Positions 44,436 to 54,098 of a stretch of DNA of 64,000 nucleotides are shown here, one piece after another. Each line of letters starts with the position of its first letter. Position 1 is the stretch's first letter. Under the pieces are notes generated by a model. It made no database searches and was not told where the DNA came from. It saw only the letters and a list, made by a program, of their open reading frames with translations. A program made the position numbers and the translations under genes. This DNA is from Campylobacter concisus. Lineage in GTDB: Bacteria > Campylobacterota > Campylobacteria > Campylobacterales > Campylobacteraceae. The DNA lies in NCBI RefSeq assembly GCF_001298465.1, contig NZ_CP012541.1:1302001-1366000 (forward strand). Direction: 5' to 3'.

Positions 44436-46454
44436 ATGAATGTAAAATATTATGATGCATTAGTTATCGGAGGTGGTCTAGCTGGTCTTAGAGCTGCTGT
44501 GGCTGCTGGAGAAAAGGGCTTAAGCACCGTCGTTTTAAGCCTAATACCTGTAAAACGCTCGCACTCTGCAGCTGCGCAAGGCGGCATGCAAGCCTCTTTG
44601 GGAAATTCAAAAATGAGCGAAGGCGACAACGAGGACGTGCACTTTGCCGACACGGTAAAAGGTAGCGACTGGGGCTGCGATCAGCAAGTTGCACGTATGT
44701 TTTGTCAAACTGCGCCTAAGGCGATCCGCGAGCTAGCCGCTTGGGGCGTGCCTTGGACTCGTATAACAAAAGGTGAGAGAAGCGCTATCATCAACGCTCA
44801 AAAAACGACTATCGTAGAAAAAGAAGAGGTCCACGGACTCATCCACTCTCGCGACTTTGGCGGAACTAAAAAATGGAGAACATGCTTTACGGCCGACGCC
44901 ACCGGACACACTATGCTTTTTGCTGTTGCAAACGAAGCGCTAAAACACAATGTAGAAATTCACGACCGCAAAGAGGCGATCGCTTTGATACACCAAAATA
45001 ACCGCTGTTACGGCGCGATCGTTCGTGACCTAGTTAATGGCGAGATCACAGCTTATGTTTCAAAAGGCACACTTATAGCAACTGGCGGTTATGGTAGAGT
45101 TTATAAACACACTACAAACGCTGTTGTTTGCGAGGGTATCGGCGCTGCGATCGCACTTGAGACTGGCGTAGCTCAGCTTGGCAATATGGAAGCTGTTCAG
45201 TTTCACCCAACTCCGATCGTCCCATCTGGCATTCTTTTAACAGAAGGTTGCCGCGGTGATGGTGGAATTTTACGTGACGTTGATGGATACCGCTTTATGC
45301 CTGATTATGAACCAGAGAAAAAAGAGCTAGCTAGCCGTGACGTCGTTAGCCGCCGTATCATGGAGCACATCCGTGCAGGCAAAGGTGTGCCTAGCCCTTA
45401 TGGCTATCACGTTTGGCTTGATATCTCTATCCTTGGACGCGAGCATATCGAGAAAAATTTACGCGACGTTCAAGAAATTTGCGAGATATTTAACGGTATC
45501 GACCCTGCCGACACCGAAGTATATACCGACGAAAACGGTCGCCAACGCGGTAAAGGCTGGGCACCGATCCTACCTATGCAGCACTACTCTATGGGCGGTA
45601 TAAAAACTAAGCCTACAGGCGAGAGCCCGACGCTAGCGGGTCTATTTAGCGCCGGCGAGGCTGCGTGCTGGGATATGCACGGATTTAACCGCCTAGGCGG
45701 CAACTCCGTTTCAGAAACTGTCGTCGCGGGCATGATCGTGGGCGATTATTTTGCCGACTACTGCGGTAAGCACGAGATTGAGATAAATACCGCTGATATC
45801 GAAAAATTCGTTAAAAAAGAGGAAGACTACCTAAAGAGCCTAGTCGAAAAAGAGGGCAAATTTAACGTATTTGAGATCAAAAACAAGATGAAAGACATCA
45901 TGTGGGAGCATGTGGCGATCTTTAGAACTGGCGAAGGTCTAGCCGTAGCGGTAAAAGAGCTAGAAGAGCTTTATAAACAATCTTTGGACGTCAAAGTCGC
46001 AAACAAGGCGCTATTTGGCAACCCTGAGCTTGAGGAAGCCTACCGCGTACCAAAGATGCTAAAACTGGCCCTTTGTATCGCGAAAGGCGCGCTTGATCGC
46101 ACCGAGAGCCGAGGAGCGCACTGCCGCGAAGACTATCCGAAACGCGACGACCTAAACTGGCTAAATAGAACTCTAACTAGCTGGAAAGAGGGCGATACGC
46201 TACCGACTATCGTGTATGAGCCGCTTGATATTATGAAAATGGAGATGCCACCAGCATTTAGAGGCTATGGTGCGAAAGGTAATATTATTGAGCATCCAGA
46301 TAGTGCCATCCGCCAAAAAGAGGTTGATGAAATTCGTGAGAAAATGCAAGCTGAAGGTAAGAGCAGACAAGAAATTCAAGAAGCGCTAATGCACTACGAG
46401 CTTCAGCCTAAATATAAAGCACCAAACGAAAGAGCAGGAATAGGATATGAGTAG
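44436..46454 (+). CDS. frdA: Fumarate reductase flavoprotein subunit
   Basis: 672 residues. FAD-binding [17 protein letters not shown], then [11 protein letters not shown] with H43, the covalent-FAD histidine in the family; [23 protein letters not shown], substrate residues near [10 protein letters not shown], and [11 protein letters not shown]. It reduces fumarate to succinate as terminal step of anaerobic respiration. The 672-residue length and close GC-richer codon choice than neighbours suggest high expression. Overlaps frdB by eight bases. Confidence 0.97.
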   Translation: MNVKYYDALVIGGGLAGLRAAVAAGEKGLSTVVLSLIPVKRSHSAAAQGGMQASLGNSKMSEGDNEDVHFADTVKGSDWGCDQQVARMFCQTAPKAIRELAAWGVPWTRITKGERSAIINAQKTTIVEKEEVHGLIHSRDFGGTKKWRTCFTADATGHTMLFAVANEALKHNVEIHDRKEAIALIHQNNRCYGAIVRDLVNGEITAYVSKGTLIATGGYGRVYKHTTNAVVCEGIGAAIALETGVAQLGNMEAVQFHPTPIVPSGILLTEGCRGDGGILRDVDGYRFMPDYEPEKKELASRDVVSRRIMEHIRAGKGVPSPYGYHVWLDISILGREHIEKNLRDVQEICEIFNGIDPADTEVYTDENGRQRGKGWAPILPMQHYSMGGIKTKPTGESPTLAGLFSAGEAACWDMHGFNRLGGNSVSETVVAGMIVGDYFADYCGKHEIEINTADIEKFVKKEEDYLKSLVEKEGKFNVFEIKNKMKDIMWEHVAIFRTGEGLAVAVKELEELYKQSLDVKVANKALFGNPELEEAYRVPKMLKLALCIAKGALDRTESRGAHCREDYPKRDDLNWLNRTLTSWKEGDTLPTIVYEPLDIMKMEMPPAFRGYGAKGNIIEHPDSAIRQKEVDEIREKMQAEGKSRQEIQEALMHYELQPKYKAPNERAGIGYE

Positions 46455-47166
46455 AAAAATAACCATAAAAGCATTTAAATATAATCCGTTAAGTAAAATT
46501 TCAAAGCCGCATTTTGCGACCTACGAGCTAGAAGAGACTGATGGTATGACATTGTTTATCGCGTTAAATATGATTCGCGAGAAATTTGACCCAGATCTTA
46601 GCTTTGACTTTGTTTGTCGTGCTGGAATTTGTGGAAGTTGTGGCATGCTTGTAAATGGTAAGCCAAGATTAGCTTGTAGAACTCTTACTAAAGATTTTGA
46701 AAGCGGAGTAATTGAGCTTATGCCTTTGCCAGTATTTAAGTTACTAAAAGACTTAAGCGTAGACACCGGCAACTGGATGAATGCGATGAGTAGGCGTGTG
46801 GAGAGCTGGATACACACAGATCACGAGACCGATATCTCTAAGCTTGAGGAAAAGGTTGAACCTGAAGTAGCGCAGGAAGTATTTGAGCTTGATCGCTGCA
46901 TCGAGTGCGGTATCTGCGTGGCTGCATGCGGTACAGCTATCATGAGACCTGATTTCATCGGTGCGGTAGGACTTAACCGCGTAGCTAGATTTAAAATCGA
47001 TGCGCTAGATAAACGAACCGACGAGGACTTTTACGAGCTTATCGGCGACGATGACGGCGTGTTTGGCTGTATGACTTTGCTAGGTTGTGAAGACAACTGC
47101 CCTAAACACTTACCACTTCAAAGTCGCATAGCTTATATGCGTAGAAAAATGGCTGCTATAAAGTAG
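46447..47166 (+). CDS. frdB: Fumarate reductase iron-sulfur subunit
   Basis: 239 residues. 2Fe-2S cysteines in [12 protein letters not shown] plus the later Cys of RLACRTL; 4Fe-4S in [12 protein letters not shown], and 3Fe-4S set with [12 protein letters not shown]. It relays electrons from the FrdC haems to FrdA FAD. Last gene of frdCAB, followed by a short hairpin. Confidence 0.97.
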   Translation: MSRKITIKAFKYNPLSKISKPHFATYELEETDGMTLFIALNMIREKFDPDLSFDFVCRAGICGSCGMLVNGKPRLACRTLTKDFESGVIELMPLPVFKLLKDLSVDTGNWMNAMSRRVESWIHTDHETDISKLEEKVEPEVAQEVFELDRCIECGICVAACGTAIMRPDFIGAVGLNRVARFKIDALDKRTDEDFYELIGDDDGVFGCMTLLGCEDNCPKHLPLQSRIAYMRRKMAAIK

Positions 47167-47170
47167 AAAA

Positions 47171-47187
47171 GGGGCTGTAAAAGCCCC
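47171..47187. terminator. Hairpin between convergent frdB and a small membrane-protein gene
   Basis: GGGGCT (47171-47176) pairs with AGCCCC (47182-47187) around GTAAA. On the minus strand the stem runs into TTTTCTACTT, on the plus strand into AAATTTACTTCT. It probably serves both genes, better for the minus strand. Confidence 0.6.
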
Positions 47188-47206
47188 AAATTTACTTCTA
47201 AATTTA

Positions 47207-47458
47207 TTAAAAAAGACTACAAATAGATACCAAAAGGCATAAAAAGATATCAATAGATATAAATAAGAAAAATAAAAATATCAAAAATGGGATTGATAAA
47301 AGTGCGCCCATTATATAACCAAGTGGAAATGCGATAAATATAAAGACGATTCCAACACCAGAAACAAAACAAAAAATTAGCGCAAATATCGTAGCAAAGG
47401 TATTTACAAATAAGCTACTATTTTCTAAAAGAAAATTTGTTAGGCCAAGACTTCTCAT
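47207..47458 (-). CDS. Small hydrophobic membrane protein, function unknown
   Basis: 83 residues with two or three membrane helices (about 17-37, 38-58 and 60-80) and very high F, I and L content. No ribosome site precedes the ATG; instead TATAAT on the minus strand ends six bases before it, so the message may be leaderless. I recognise no family. The terminator hairpin 20 bases past the stop and the well-placed -10 box support a real gene. Convergent with frdB, divergent from the mrr gene. Confidence 0.5.
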   Translation of the reverse strand: MRSLGLTNFLLENSSLFVNTFATIFALIFCFVSGVGIVFIFIAFPLGYIMGALLSIPFLIFLFFLFISIDIFLCLLVSICSLF

Positions 47459-47528
47459 TTTTTGATTATAGCTTTTAAGCCAAAAAATTTATATAATTTC
47501 AAAAATTTGCTTCATTTAAGGATATAGA

Positions 47529-48429
47529 ATGTTACCAAGCTATAAAGATATGATGCTACCTATTTTAGAATTTGTTGCGCAAAGGAAAGAGGCAAATAGA
47601 GCTGAAATTTCTAAATTTATAATTGAATATTTCAAATTATCAGATGATGAAATTTTACAAAAAATAAAAAGTGGAACTTTTACATATATAAGCAGGACGG
47701 GCTGGGCTTTATCCTATCTGGCTACAACAGCTCAAGTAAAATCAAAGCCAGAAAAAGTGCCGCTTCAAAAAGTTGGCAGAAGTCTATTTGCCATAACAAA
47801 TTTTGGCAAAGAGCTAGTAAGTAGCAAGGATAAAAAGAGCAAATTTCTCTCTTGGTACGATGAAATTTACAAGCAAGAGATAAGTCAAGAGGAAAAAGAG
47901 GCTACAGAAAATACCCCAGATGACAATATAGATGAAGCGCTTTGCAAGATAAAAGAAGAGCTAAAGAGTGAAATTTTATCTAGCATTTTAGAAAAAGAGC
48001 CAAGATTTTTTGAATACCTTGTAACAAAGCTACTTGAAAAGATGAATTATGGAGCTGGAAATCTCACAAACAAAGGCCCGGACGGCGGGATAGATGGCAT
48101 CATAGACGAAGATGAACTTGGACTTTCTAAAATTTATATCCAAGCAAAAAGATACAAAGACGGCAGTAATATCCGTAGGCCAGAAATTCAGCAGTTTATC
48201 GGCGCCATTTCAAATAAAAATACTAAAAAAGGCGTCTTTATCACTACGGCAAAATTTACCAAAGAAGCTGAAAATTTCGCCAAAGATAATCAAAAATTTT
48301 AGTGTGGTTTTGATAGATGGCGACAAGCTTGCAGAGCTAATGATAAAATACAAAGTCGGCGTTCAAACAAGCCAAATATATGAAATTTGCAAAATCGACA
48401 CCGACTTTTTTGAGGAAAATAATTTTTAA
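47529..48429 (+). pseudogene. mrr: Mrr-like restriction endonuclease with a frameshift near the C terminus
   Basis: The first frame (47529-48302) encodes 257 residues: an N-terminal winged-helix part (Mrr_N-like, 1-90) and the Mrr catalytic domain with FFEYLVTKLLEKMNYG, the D of GPDGGIDGII, and IYIQAKRYK, matching the D...QxK nuclease pattern, then GVFITTAKFTKEAENFA. It stops at TAG 48300. The other frame continues with FSVVLIDGDKLAELMI, the usual end of Mrr domains, to 48429. Removing one A from the A5 run at 48292-48296 gives an uninterrupted 299-residue protein. Mrr enzymes cut methylated DNA. Whether the shift is genuine or a sequencing error cannot be seen here. Confidence 0.8.
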
Positions 48430-48621
48430 AATTTTAAGCCATAAAGCACTACTGCGTATATTTATTGCAAGTTGCTGCTTGGGATCATTTCAGTCTTGCT
48501 TTATTTGTGTATTTAAAAGGCAAATTTAAATCTTTACTAACGCCAAAATAGTCCAAATTTACCAGCTTAAAATGCTTTTTAAATCAAATTTTACTCTTAT
48601 AAACGCCGTCTAAAATTTAAG

Positions 48622-48630
48622 TGTTATAAT
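48622..48630 (+). promoter_or_regulatory. Extended -10 promoter for cdsA
   Basis: TGTTATAAT is an extended -10 box (TGnTATAAT) 31 bases upstream of the cdsA ATG, followed by a strong AAGGAGAGG ribosome site. The ~190 bases before it, back to the mrr end, contain no open frame. Confidence 0.6.
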
Positions 48631-48661
48631 TACAGCGAAATAACGATTTTAAGGAGAGGAT

Positions 48662-49393
48662 ATGCAATCTCGCATAATCACTGGCGTTTTGATGTTTGTT
48701 GCTATTTTAGTAGTTTTTTTTATTGATAATTATATTTTAAATTTTATCTTGCTCGGCGCTGTGCTTTATTTTGCATTTAATGAGTCGCTCAAGCTTTATA
48801 ATATCGATCACAAACAGCTAGTTTTTGCCACACTTGCTTTTTACGTGCTTACATATTTTACAAATCCAATATTCATAGCGATCCTTGCTATCATGCTAGT
48901 TGCTTCGATCCTGGCTCACATAAAAAGTGAAAATTTAAAGCTAGTCGCACCTTTTGTATATCCGACCACGCCGATCTTTATGATGTGGATGCTTTACTCA
49001 GAGTATGGCGTAGGCTATCTTGTATGGCTTATTTTAAGCGTAGTTGCAAGCGATAGTGGTGCATTTTTTATTGGCAAAATGTTTGGCAAACATCCACTTA
49101 GCCCAAGCTCACCAAACAAAACAATAGAAGGCGCAGCAGGCGGCGTAGCAATAGGCACTGTGATTGGTTGCATCGTTGGAAATTTTGTCACCGAAGGATT
49201 TTTCCAAATTTTATTCTCAAGCTTTTTGGTCTGCGTGTTTGCAGTTTGGGGAGATCTGTTTGAGAGTTACTTAAAAAGACTTTGCGGCGTCAAAGATAGT
49301 GGTTCGCTCTTCCCAGGACACGGTGGCATGCTTGATAGGATAGATGGCTATTTATTTGGCGTAGTTGCCCTACTTTGGTCGCTCTCGTGGTAA
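48662..49393 (+). CDS. cdsA: Phosphatidate cytidylyltransferase
   Basis: 243 residues with about seven membrane helices. The C-terminal signature SYLKRLCGVKDSGSLFPGHGGMLDRIDG is diagnostic; VVASDSGAFFIGKMFGKHPLSPSSPNKTIEG precedes it. It makes CDP-diacylglycerol for all phospholipids. It overlaps the dxr start by a few bases, a common cdsA-dxr pairing in this class. Confidence 0.96.
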   Translation: MQSRIITGVLMFVAILVVFFIDNYILNFILLGAVLYFAFNESLKLYNIDHKQLVFATLAFYVLTYFTNPIFIAILAIMLVASILAHIKSENLKLVAPFVYPTTPIFMMWMLYSEYGVGYLVWLILSVVASDSGAFFIGKMFGKHPLSPSSPNKTIEGAAGGVAIGTVIGCIVGNFVTEGFFQILFSSFLVCVFAVWGDLFESYLKRLCGVKDSGSLFPGHGGMLDRIDGYLFGVVALLWSLSW

Positions 49394-50484
49394 TACTTGG
49401 CTCAACTGGTTCAATCGGTAAAAACGCCCTTAATCTTTGCGAAAAATTTGGCGTAGAGGTTGAGGCGTTAAGTTGCGCTAAAAATGTAGATTTGCTAAAT
49501 GAGCAAATCTTAAAATTTAAACCAAAATTTGTCTGCGTAGGCGATGAAAAGCTAGCTAAAAATGTAAAAAACATAGAAGCTAAAAATATATTTTTTGGTG
49601 AGGCTGGACTGCTAGAAATGCTAGAAATTTCAAGCTCAAAAAAGGTGATAAACGCCCTTGTTGGCTTTGCCGGTCTTGCTCCTAGTCTAAAGACACAAGC
49701 TCTTGGCAAAAGGCTTGCGCTTGCAAACAAAGAGAGCCTTGTTGTTGGCGGCAAATTTCTAAAGACTAGAGAAATTTTACCAATAGACAGCGAGCATTTT
49801 GGGCTTAAATTTCTACTTGAAAATAAAACTGCACCAAAAAGACTCATCATCACAGCAAGTGGCGGCGCATTTTATAAAAAGCCGATCAAATTTCTAAAAG
49901 ACGCCACACCAAGTGATGCTTTGAAGCATCCAAACTGGGATATGGGCGCAAAGATCACTATTGATAGTGCGACGATGGCAAATAAGCTTTTTGAGGTGAT
50001 GGAAGCTTACTGGCTTTATGGCATCAAGGAGATCGAGGCTGTGATAGAGCCAACTTCTGCGATACATGCCGTAGTTGAATTTATAGACGGCTCAAGCACG
50101 ATGCACCTCTCGCGACCTAACATGAAACTAGCTATCGCTCATGCTATGTTTGAAAATATCAATGAAAATATTGTCTCACACGCAAATTTACTTGATCTAA
50201 AAAATATAAAATTTCATAAAATCAGCCTTAAAAAATATCCCATTTTTTCGCTAAAAGATGAGGTCCTAGCAAACCCTGATCTAGGTGTAGTGATAAATGC
50301 TGCAAATGAGGTTGGAGTGTTTAGCTTTTTAGAGAAAAAATGCTCGTTTTTGGATATCTCAAGGCTCGTTTTAAGCTCTGTTAAAAATTTTAGAAATATT
50401 AAAATTTCAAATATTGATGAAATTTTTGAAGCTGATAAAGAAGTTAGAAATTACGCAAAAAGGATGTTAAATGCAAAGGTATGA
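49387..50484 (+). CDS. dxr: 1-deoxy-D-xylulose 5-phosphate reductoisomerase
   Basis: 365 residues from GTG 49387, overlapping the end of cdsA (GTGGTAA); a TTG four codons upstream is an alternative. The NADPH motif ILGSTGSIGKNAL starts the protein, followed by ALANKESLVVGG, the metal-binding PIDSEHF, ITASGGAF, and HPNWDMGAKITIDSATMANK. It makes methylerythritol phosphate, the committed step of isoprenoid synthesis. Confidence 0.96.
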   Translation: MVILGSTGSIGKNALNLCEKFGVEVEALSCAKNVDLLNEQILKFKPKFVCVGDEKLAKNVKNIEAKNIFFGEAGLLEMLEISSSKKVINALVGFAGLAPSLKTQALGKRLALANKESLVVGGKFLKTREILPIDSEHFGLKFLLENKTAPKRLIITASGGAFYKKPIKFLKDATPSDALKHPNWDMGAKITIDSATMANKLFEVMEAYWLYGIKEIEAVIEPTSAIHAVVEFIDGSSTMHLSRPNMKLAIAHAMFENINENIVSHANLLDLKNIKFHKISLKKYPIFSLKDEVLANPDLGVVINAANEVGVFSFLEKKCSFLDISRLVLSSVKNFRNIKISNIDEIFEADKEVRNYAKRMLNAKV

Positions 50485-51706
50485 GGGTTATAAATTTGAT
50501 CCCAAGCAAAGCTTAATCGGCGTTCAGTTTTTATTTGTCGCCTTTGGTGCACTGGTATTAGTGCCGATACTTACGGGACTAGATGCAAATGTAGCTCTCT
50601 TTACAGCCGGTCTTGGCACGCTACTTTTTCAGCTAATCACTAGAAAAAATGTTCCGCCTATTTTTTTAGCAAGCTCCTTTGCTTTTATCGCGCCACTTCA
50701 GTACGGTATCGAAAAATGGGGCATAGCCGTGACGATGGGGGGCGTTATATTTGCTGGATTTTTCTACGTTGTTTTAAGCCTCGTGGTCCGATTTGGCGGA
50801 GAGAAAATTTTGCATAAAATTTTGCCTCCAGTTGTCGTTGGGCCGGTCATCATGACAATAGGCCTAATCCTTGCTCCAAATGCCGTCAAAATGGCAATAT
50901 CAGCCACTGAAATTTATACACAAAATGAGGCGATGATCGTCGCTGGCATTTCGCTAGTGGCTACTATTTTAGTGATGATGCTTGGACGTGGCATGTTTAG
51001 GCTTATACCTATTTTGCTTGGTATTATCACCGGATACATCGTAGCTTACTGCTTTGGCATGGTTGATTTTACCCCTATCTTTAATGCACCTTGGTTTAGA
51101 ATGCCAAATTTCACTACACCAAAATTTGAGTTTGAAGCGATAATTTATATGATACCTATTGCTATCGCTCCAGCGATCGAACATATAGGCGATATGCTTG
51201 CTATATCAAATGTCACAAAAGAGGATTTTCTAAAAAATCCAGGCCTTAAAAATACGCTCCTTGGAGATGGACTTGCTACTTCGCTTGCTGCTTTTTTTGG
51301 TGGCCCGCCAAACACTACATACTCAGAGGTCACAGGCGCAGTTAGCCTTACAAAGGCTTATAATCCAGCGATTATGACCTTTGCAGCGATCACTGCCATC
51401 GTGCTAGCTTTTGTTGGCAAGCTAGGAGCTGTACTCTCAACTATCCCAGCCCCAGTCATCGGTGGTATCATGCTGCTACTTTTTGGCATCATCGCAAGCG
51501 TTGGTATGGAGACGCTTATAAAAAATAAAGTCGATCTTGCAGACCCTAGAAACATGATAATCGTAGCCCTCATCTTCATCTTTGCCATCGGCGGCATGGT
51601 GCTTGACCTTGGTGCGGTGAAATTTTCAGGTATAGGGCTTGGCGCGGTTACTGGCATAGTTTTAAATTTGCTTTTACCAAAGACAAAGCATTACGAAGGA
51701 TATTAA
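50471..51706 (+). CDS. Uracil/xanthine permease (UraA-like, NCS2 family)
   Basis: 411 residues with about 14 membrane segments of the 7+7 inverted-repeat fold. Motifs: SLIGVQFLFVAFGALVLVPIL, FLASSFAFIAPLQYG, the QxEH-like APAIEHIGDMLAISN and GDGLATSLAAFFGGPPNTTYSE. NCS2 proteins take up uracil or purines with protons; the GPPNTTYSE with uraA-like wording favours uracil. It overlaps dxr by 14 bases. Confidence 0.88.
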   Translation: MQRYEGYKFDPKQSLIGVQFLFVAFGALVLVPILTGLDANVALFTAGLGTLLFQLITRKNVPPIFLASSFAFIAPLQYGIEKWGIAVTMGGVIFAGFFYVVLSLVVRFGGEKILHKILPPVVVGPVIMTIGLILAPNAVKMAISATEIYTQNEAMIVAGISLVATILVMMLGRGMFRLIPILLGIITGYIVAYCFGMVDFTPIFNAPWFRMPNFTTPKFEFEAIIYMIPIAIAPAIEHIGDMLAISNVTKEDFLKNPGLKNTLLGDGLATSLAAFFGGPPNTTYSEVTGAVSLTKAYNPAIMTFAAITAIVLAFVGKLGAVLSTIPAPVIGGIMLLLFGIIASVGMETLIKNKVDLADPRNMIIVALIFIFAIGGMVLDLGAVKFSGIGLGAVTGIVLNLLLPKTKHYEGY

Positions 51707-52998
51707 TGCGTAAATTTTTACTTTTTTTACTAACCTTTGCCACTGCTAGTTTAGCTAATACTTTAGACTATGTGCTCATCAAAAAAGGTGAACCAAGCGA
51801 AAACACGATGTTGTTAATCGGCGGTATTCAAGGCGATGAGCCGGGTGGATTTTTGGCAGCCTCTATCGTGGCAACTGACTATAACATCACAAAAGGCTCG
51901 CTTTGGGTCGTGCCAAATTTAAATTTCCCAAGCATAATCGAGCGAAGTCGTGGCACAAAAGGCGATATGAATAGAAAATTTGCCCATGTTGATAAAAACG
52001 ATCCTGATTACAACTCAGTAATGAAGATAAAAGATGTCATCACCGATAAAAACGTCACGCTCATCTTAAATTTACACGATGGAAGCGGATATTACAGAGA
52101 TAAATTTATAAACAAAGATGAAAATCCAGATAAATGGGGCAATACTTGCATCATTGATCAAAGCACACTTCCTGGTTCAAAATACCCAGAGCTTGAAAAC
52201 ATTGCTTCAAGCGTAAAAGACGTGCTAAACAAGCATCTAATAGATCAAAAACACCAGTATCACATCAAAAACACGCACACTGCGATGGGTGATAAAGAGA
52301 TGCTAAAAAGCCTAACTTACTATGCTATCACGCAAAATAAATCAGCCTTTGCAAACGAAGCTAGTAAAAATTTAAACGCTGAGCAAAGGACTTATTACCA
52401 TCTAATCGCTATTGAAGAATATATGAAAAAGGCTGGCATTAGCTTTACTAGGCCGTTTAATCTTGATGTTAAAAGCGTAAAAAAGGCGATCGAAAAAGAG
52501 ATCAGACTCGAGCTTGAAAATTCATACGCGATAAGTCTTAAAAATCTAAAACCTTTAATAAATTTTGTCCCACTTAAAAAAGGTGAGTTAAACTATAGCT
52601 CACCAAATCCGCTAATAGCCGTCATAAAAGAAAATGGTAGCTTCAAAGTGCAGTACGGCAACCGCTTTGTTACTAGATTAAAACCACAATATTTTGAGTT
52701 TACAAAGCCACTTGAGGAAATTTTACTAATAAGTGACGGCAGCGAGCTTGCATTAAAAAGTGGCGATAAATTTAGCGTGAAAAAGAGCTTTAAAATAAAA
52801 TCACTCAAAAACGTGCGCGTAAATGTCATAGGATACGGCACAAAAAGCATAGATGAGAGCGAGCAAGAAGTAACTAAAAATAGCCTAAATAAAAGCTATA
52901 GCATCGATAAAGACGGCAAAATTTATAGAGTCGAGTTTTATAAAAACGAAGATGGCAAAGAGAAATTTGCTGGCATGATCTTAGCGGAGTTTAAATGA
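51706..52998 (+). CDS. pgp2: Peptidoglycan LD-carboxypeptidase, Pgp2/Csd4 family (cell shape)
   Basis: 430 residues with a signal peptide (MRKFLLFLLTFATASLA). The M14-type zinc site uses Q42 and E45 (GGIQGDEPGGF) and H124 (LNLHDGSGY); the same unusual Gln ligand occurs in H. pylori Csd4 (Q46, E49, H128), a constant offset of four. The enzyme trims muropeptide tripeptides to dipeptides and is needed for helical shape. The C-terminal ~200 residues carry two small beta domains. The ATG overlaps the permease stop (TAATG). Confidence 0.9.
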   Translation: MRKFLLFLLTFATASLANTLDYVLIKKGEPSENTMLLIGGIQGDEPGGFLAASIVATDYNITKGSLWVVPNLNFPSIIERSRGTKGDMNRKFAHVDKNDPDYNSVMKIKDVITDKNVTLILNLHDGSGYYRDKFINKDENPDKWGNTCIIDQSTLPGSKYPELENIASSVKDVLNKHLIDQKHQYHIKNTHTAMGDKEMLKSLTYYAITQNKSAFANEASKNLNAEQRTYYHLIAIEEYMKKAGISFTRPFNLDVKSVKKAIEKEIRLELENSYAISLKNLKPLINFVPLKKGELNYSSPNPLIAVIKENGSFKVQYGNRFVTRLKPQYFEFTKPLEEILLISDGSELALKSGDKFSVKKSFKIKSLKNVRVNVIGYGTKSIDESEQEVTKNSLNKSYSIDKDGKIYRVEFYKNEDGKEKFAGMILAEFK

Positions 52999-54002
52999 TA
53001 CTTGGTATCGAAAGTAGCTGCGATGATAGCTCGGTCGCACTAATAGATGAACGCACTTTAGAGAAAATTTATTATAAAAAAATTTCTCAAGAGGAGGAGC
53101 ACGCTATCTTTGGTGGCGTGGTTCCTGAGCTTGCAGCTAGGCTTCATACAAAGGCACTGCCAGCACTTTTAGAGGATATCTTGCCAAATTTTAAAGAAAT
53201 AAAAGCGATCGCTGTAACAAATGAGCCGGGTCTTAGTGTGAGCCTAATAGGTGGCGTCAGCATGGCAAAAGCATTAAGCGTTGCTCTTAATATCCCGCTA
53301 ATTGCCGTAAATCATTTAGTTGGTCACATCTACTCACTATTTTTAGATTGCGAAGCCACCTTTCCACTTGGCGTCCTGCTAGTAAGTGGTGGGCATACGA
53401 TGATCCTAGAGATTGACGAAAATGGTGAAATCACTGAGCTAGCAAGCACTAGCGATGATAGCTTTGGTGAGAGCTTTGACAAGGTTGCTAAAATGCTTGA
53501 TCTTGGCTATCCAGGCGGTGCCGTAGTTCAGCAAAATGCCCTACTTTGCAAAGACAAAGAGAGGTTTCATTTTACCATTCCACTTCTTCACGATAAACGT
53601 CTTGAATATAGTTTTTCAGGGCTTAAAAACCAAGTCAGAGTTGAAATTTCAAAGCTAGAAAATATCACACAAAAGGATATCGCTGACATCTGCTACGCAT
53701 TTGAAAATACAGCCTGTGAGCACATTTTAAACAAGCTTGAAAAGGTCTTTTGTTTAAGAAATTTCAAGCGTTTTGGCGTAGTTGGCGGCGCAAGTGCAAA
53801 TCTAAATTTACGAAAAAGACTTGAAACGCTTTGCCAAAAAAATGAGTGCGAGCTTTTACTAGCTCCACTTGAGTTTTGCTCTGATAACGCACTGATGATA
53901 GCAAGAGCTGGACGTGAGAAGTACTTAAAAGGCGAGTTTGTAAACCATAGCGAGCTAAATATAAATCCAAGAGTTAGCTTTAAAAAGCTTGAGTTAAATT
54001 AA
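52995..54002 (+). CDS. tsaD: tRNA N6-threonylcarbamoyladenosine transferase
   Basis: 335 residues. ESSCDDSSVALID at the start, GVVPELAARLHTKAL, the metal-binding HLVGHIYS pair, LVSGGHTMI, FGESFDKVAKML and the late GGASANLNLRKRL. It transfers threonylcarbamoyl to A37 of ANN-reading tRNAs with TsaB and TsaE. Its ATG overlaps the pgp2 stop by four bases. Confidence 0.97.
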   Translation: MILGIESSCDDSSVALIDERTLEKIYYKKISQEEEHAIFGGVVPELAARLHTKALPALLEDILPNFKEIKAIAVTNEPGLSVSLIGGVSMAKALSVALNIPLIAVNHLVGHIYSLFLDCEATFPLGVLLVSGGHTMILEIDENGEITELASTSDDSFGESFDKVAKMLDLGYPGGAVVQQNALLCKDKERFHFTIPLLHDKRLEYSFSGLKNQVRVEISKLENITQKDIADICYAFENTACEHILNKLEKVFCLRNFKRFGVVGGASANLNLRKRLETLCQKNECELLLAPLEFCSDNALMIARAGREKYLKGEFVNHSELNINPRVSFKKLELN

Positions 54003-54098
54003 ACTTTTTAAAAAATATAAAATTTTGCGCCTAAATCTTGATAGCTTCGTAAGTAAAAACGTAATAAAATCTAAAAAATTTCAAAAAAAGAATCTTTA

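Noticed and set aside
50735-50744. G6 run inside the uracil permease as a phase-variation tract
   Set aside because: Six G are below the lengths normally slippery in Campylobacter, and the frame is intact on both sides.
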